Origin: Verrucomicrobiota bacterium | Lineage (GTDB): Bacteria; Verrucomicrobiota; Kiritimatiellia; CAJWTS01 | DNA: 41,428 nt | Direction of reading: 5' to 3' | NCBI GenBank assembly: GCA_027623315.1 | Contig: JAQBYD010000036.1 | Location: 1-41,428, forward strand | Shown here: positions 41,358-41,428 of the stretch, piece after piece | Layout: each line of letters begins with the position of its first letter | Numbering within the stretch: position 1 is the first letter of the stretch | Notes under the pieces: model-generated | The model's input: the letters and a program-made list of their open reading frames with translations, nothing else | Told to the model about the DNA's origin: nothing | Database searches by the model: none | Translations under genes and position numbers: made by a program

Positions 41358-41360
41358 TAC

Positions 41361-41428
41361 TAACCCGGATATCTCACACTTTTCCTACTACGAACACGGA
41401 TAGCTCCGTCAGGCTTGATCGAAACAGG
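41361..41428 (-). repeat. Right copy of 68-bp terminal inverted repeat
   Basis: The reverse complement of positions 9-76 with one mismatch. It abuts a copy of the 32-nt dispersed repeat, which suggests that several repeat families cluster at this boundary. Confidence 0.85.

Larger units (their letters stand above)
40865..41360. other. Gene-free contig end with several repeats
   Basis: About 500 nt upstream of the deaminase gene without a supported gene. It contains the tandem repeat at 40957-41043, a run of CCTCGT units at 41230-41247 and the 32-nt dispersed repeat at 41326-41357. TTGACA occurs on the plus strand at 41119-41124 with TATACC 15 nt later, but this points away from the deaminase, toward the contig end. 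The promoter of the six-gene block should lie here on the minus strand; I cannot assign it. Confidence 0.6.

Noticed and set aside
9..41428. Terminal inverted repeats considered as ends of a phage or linear plasmid
   Set aside because: All content is chromosomal housekeeping or metabolic, with no phage, replication-protein or partition genes.

Overview
The window is about 41.4 kb of GC-rich, gene-dense bacterial chromosome. All recognised genes but two are on the minus strand; the exceptions are a lipoprotein phosphatase at 8948-9538 and a short pilin-like fragment at 12430-12654. The cell plan is Gram-negative: there is a TolC-type outer-membrane protein, a lipobox protein and several Sec signal peptides. 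RNase Y, YmdB, a TgpA-like transglutaminase, a pseudopilin N-terminus and many dispersed palindromic repeats together suggest the PVC superphylum (Verrucomicrobiota/Kiritimatiellota-like). That placement is an inference from style, not from a marker-gene tree.

Layout, from low to high coordinate (transcription runs mostly leftward). 110-8702: an ankyrin-repeat exported protein, a TraB/GumN protein, a ClpX-like AAA+ ATPase, the Holliday-junction genes ruvB-ruvA-ruvC, yebC and an EF-G2-type GTPase. 8703-9963: the phosphatase and a repeat-rich spacer. 9964-12245: rsmB and an orphan OppD-type ABC ATPase. 12430-18555: the pilin remnant, then xseB-xseA-ymdB-rny-5-FCL-rarA, closely packed. 18556-19066: a gene-free stretch with a MITE-like inverted repeat. 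19067-25544: the translation locus pheT-pheS-rplT-rpmI-infC-thrS (transcribed thrS to pheT), with infC starting at ATT. 25748-30965: an SMP-30 lactonase-like gene behind a TgpA-like transglutaminase, DUF58 and MoxR set. 31120-32595: a TolC-like protein. 32916-40864: six co-directional genes.

The six-gene block is the most distinctive part. In transcription order it encodes a nucleoside deaminase-like protein, an isocitrate/isopropylmalate-type dehydrogenase, an aldehyde dehydrogenase, the C-terminal half of a phytanoyl-CoA-dioxygenase-like protein, an FHA-GAF histidine kinase, and an adenylation-carrier-thioesterase (NRPS-like) protein. The first four are chained by stop/start overlaps, the kinase start overlaps the dioxygenase-like gene, and the NRPS-like gene follows 43 nt later. 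The adenylation domain appears to lack the Asp that normally holds an alpha-amino group. I read the block as a candidate small-molecule pathway with its own sensor; the product is unknown.

Other unusual points are a PheT without the tRNA-binding EMAP/OB domain, a ThrS without the TGS domain, an IF3 with a long Ala/Pro/Lys tail built on a 12-bp DNA repeat, and a ClpX-like ATPase with a duplicated C-terminal domain. The window also begins and ends in the same 68-bp sequence in inverted orientation, which probably marks a multicopy repeat at which the assembly broke.
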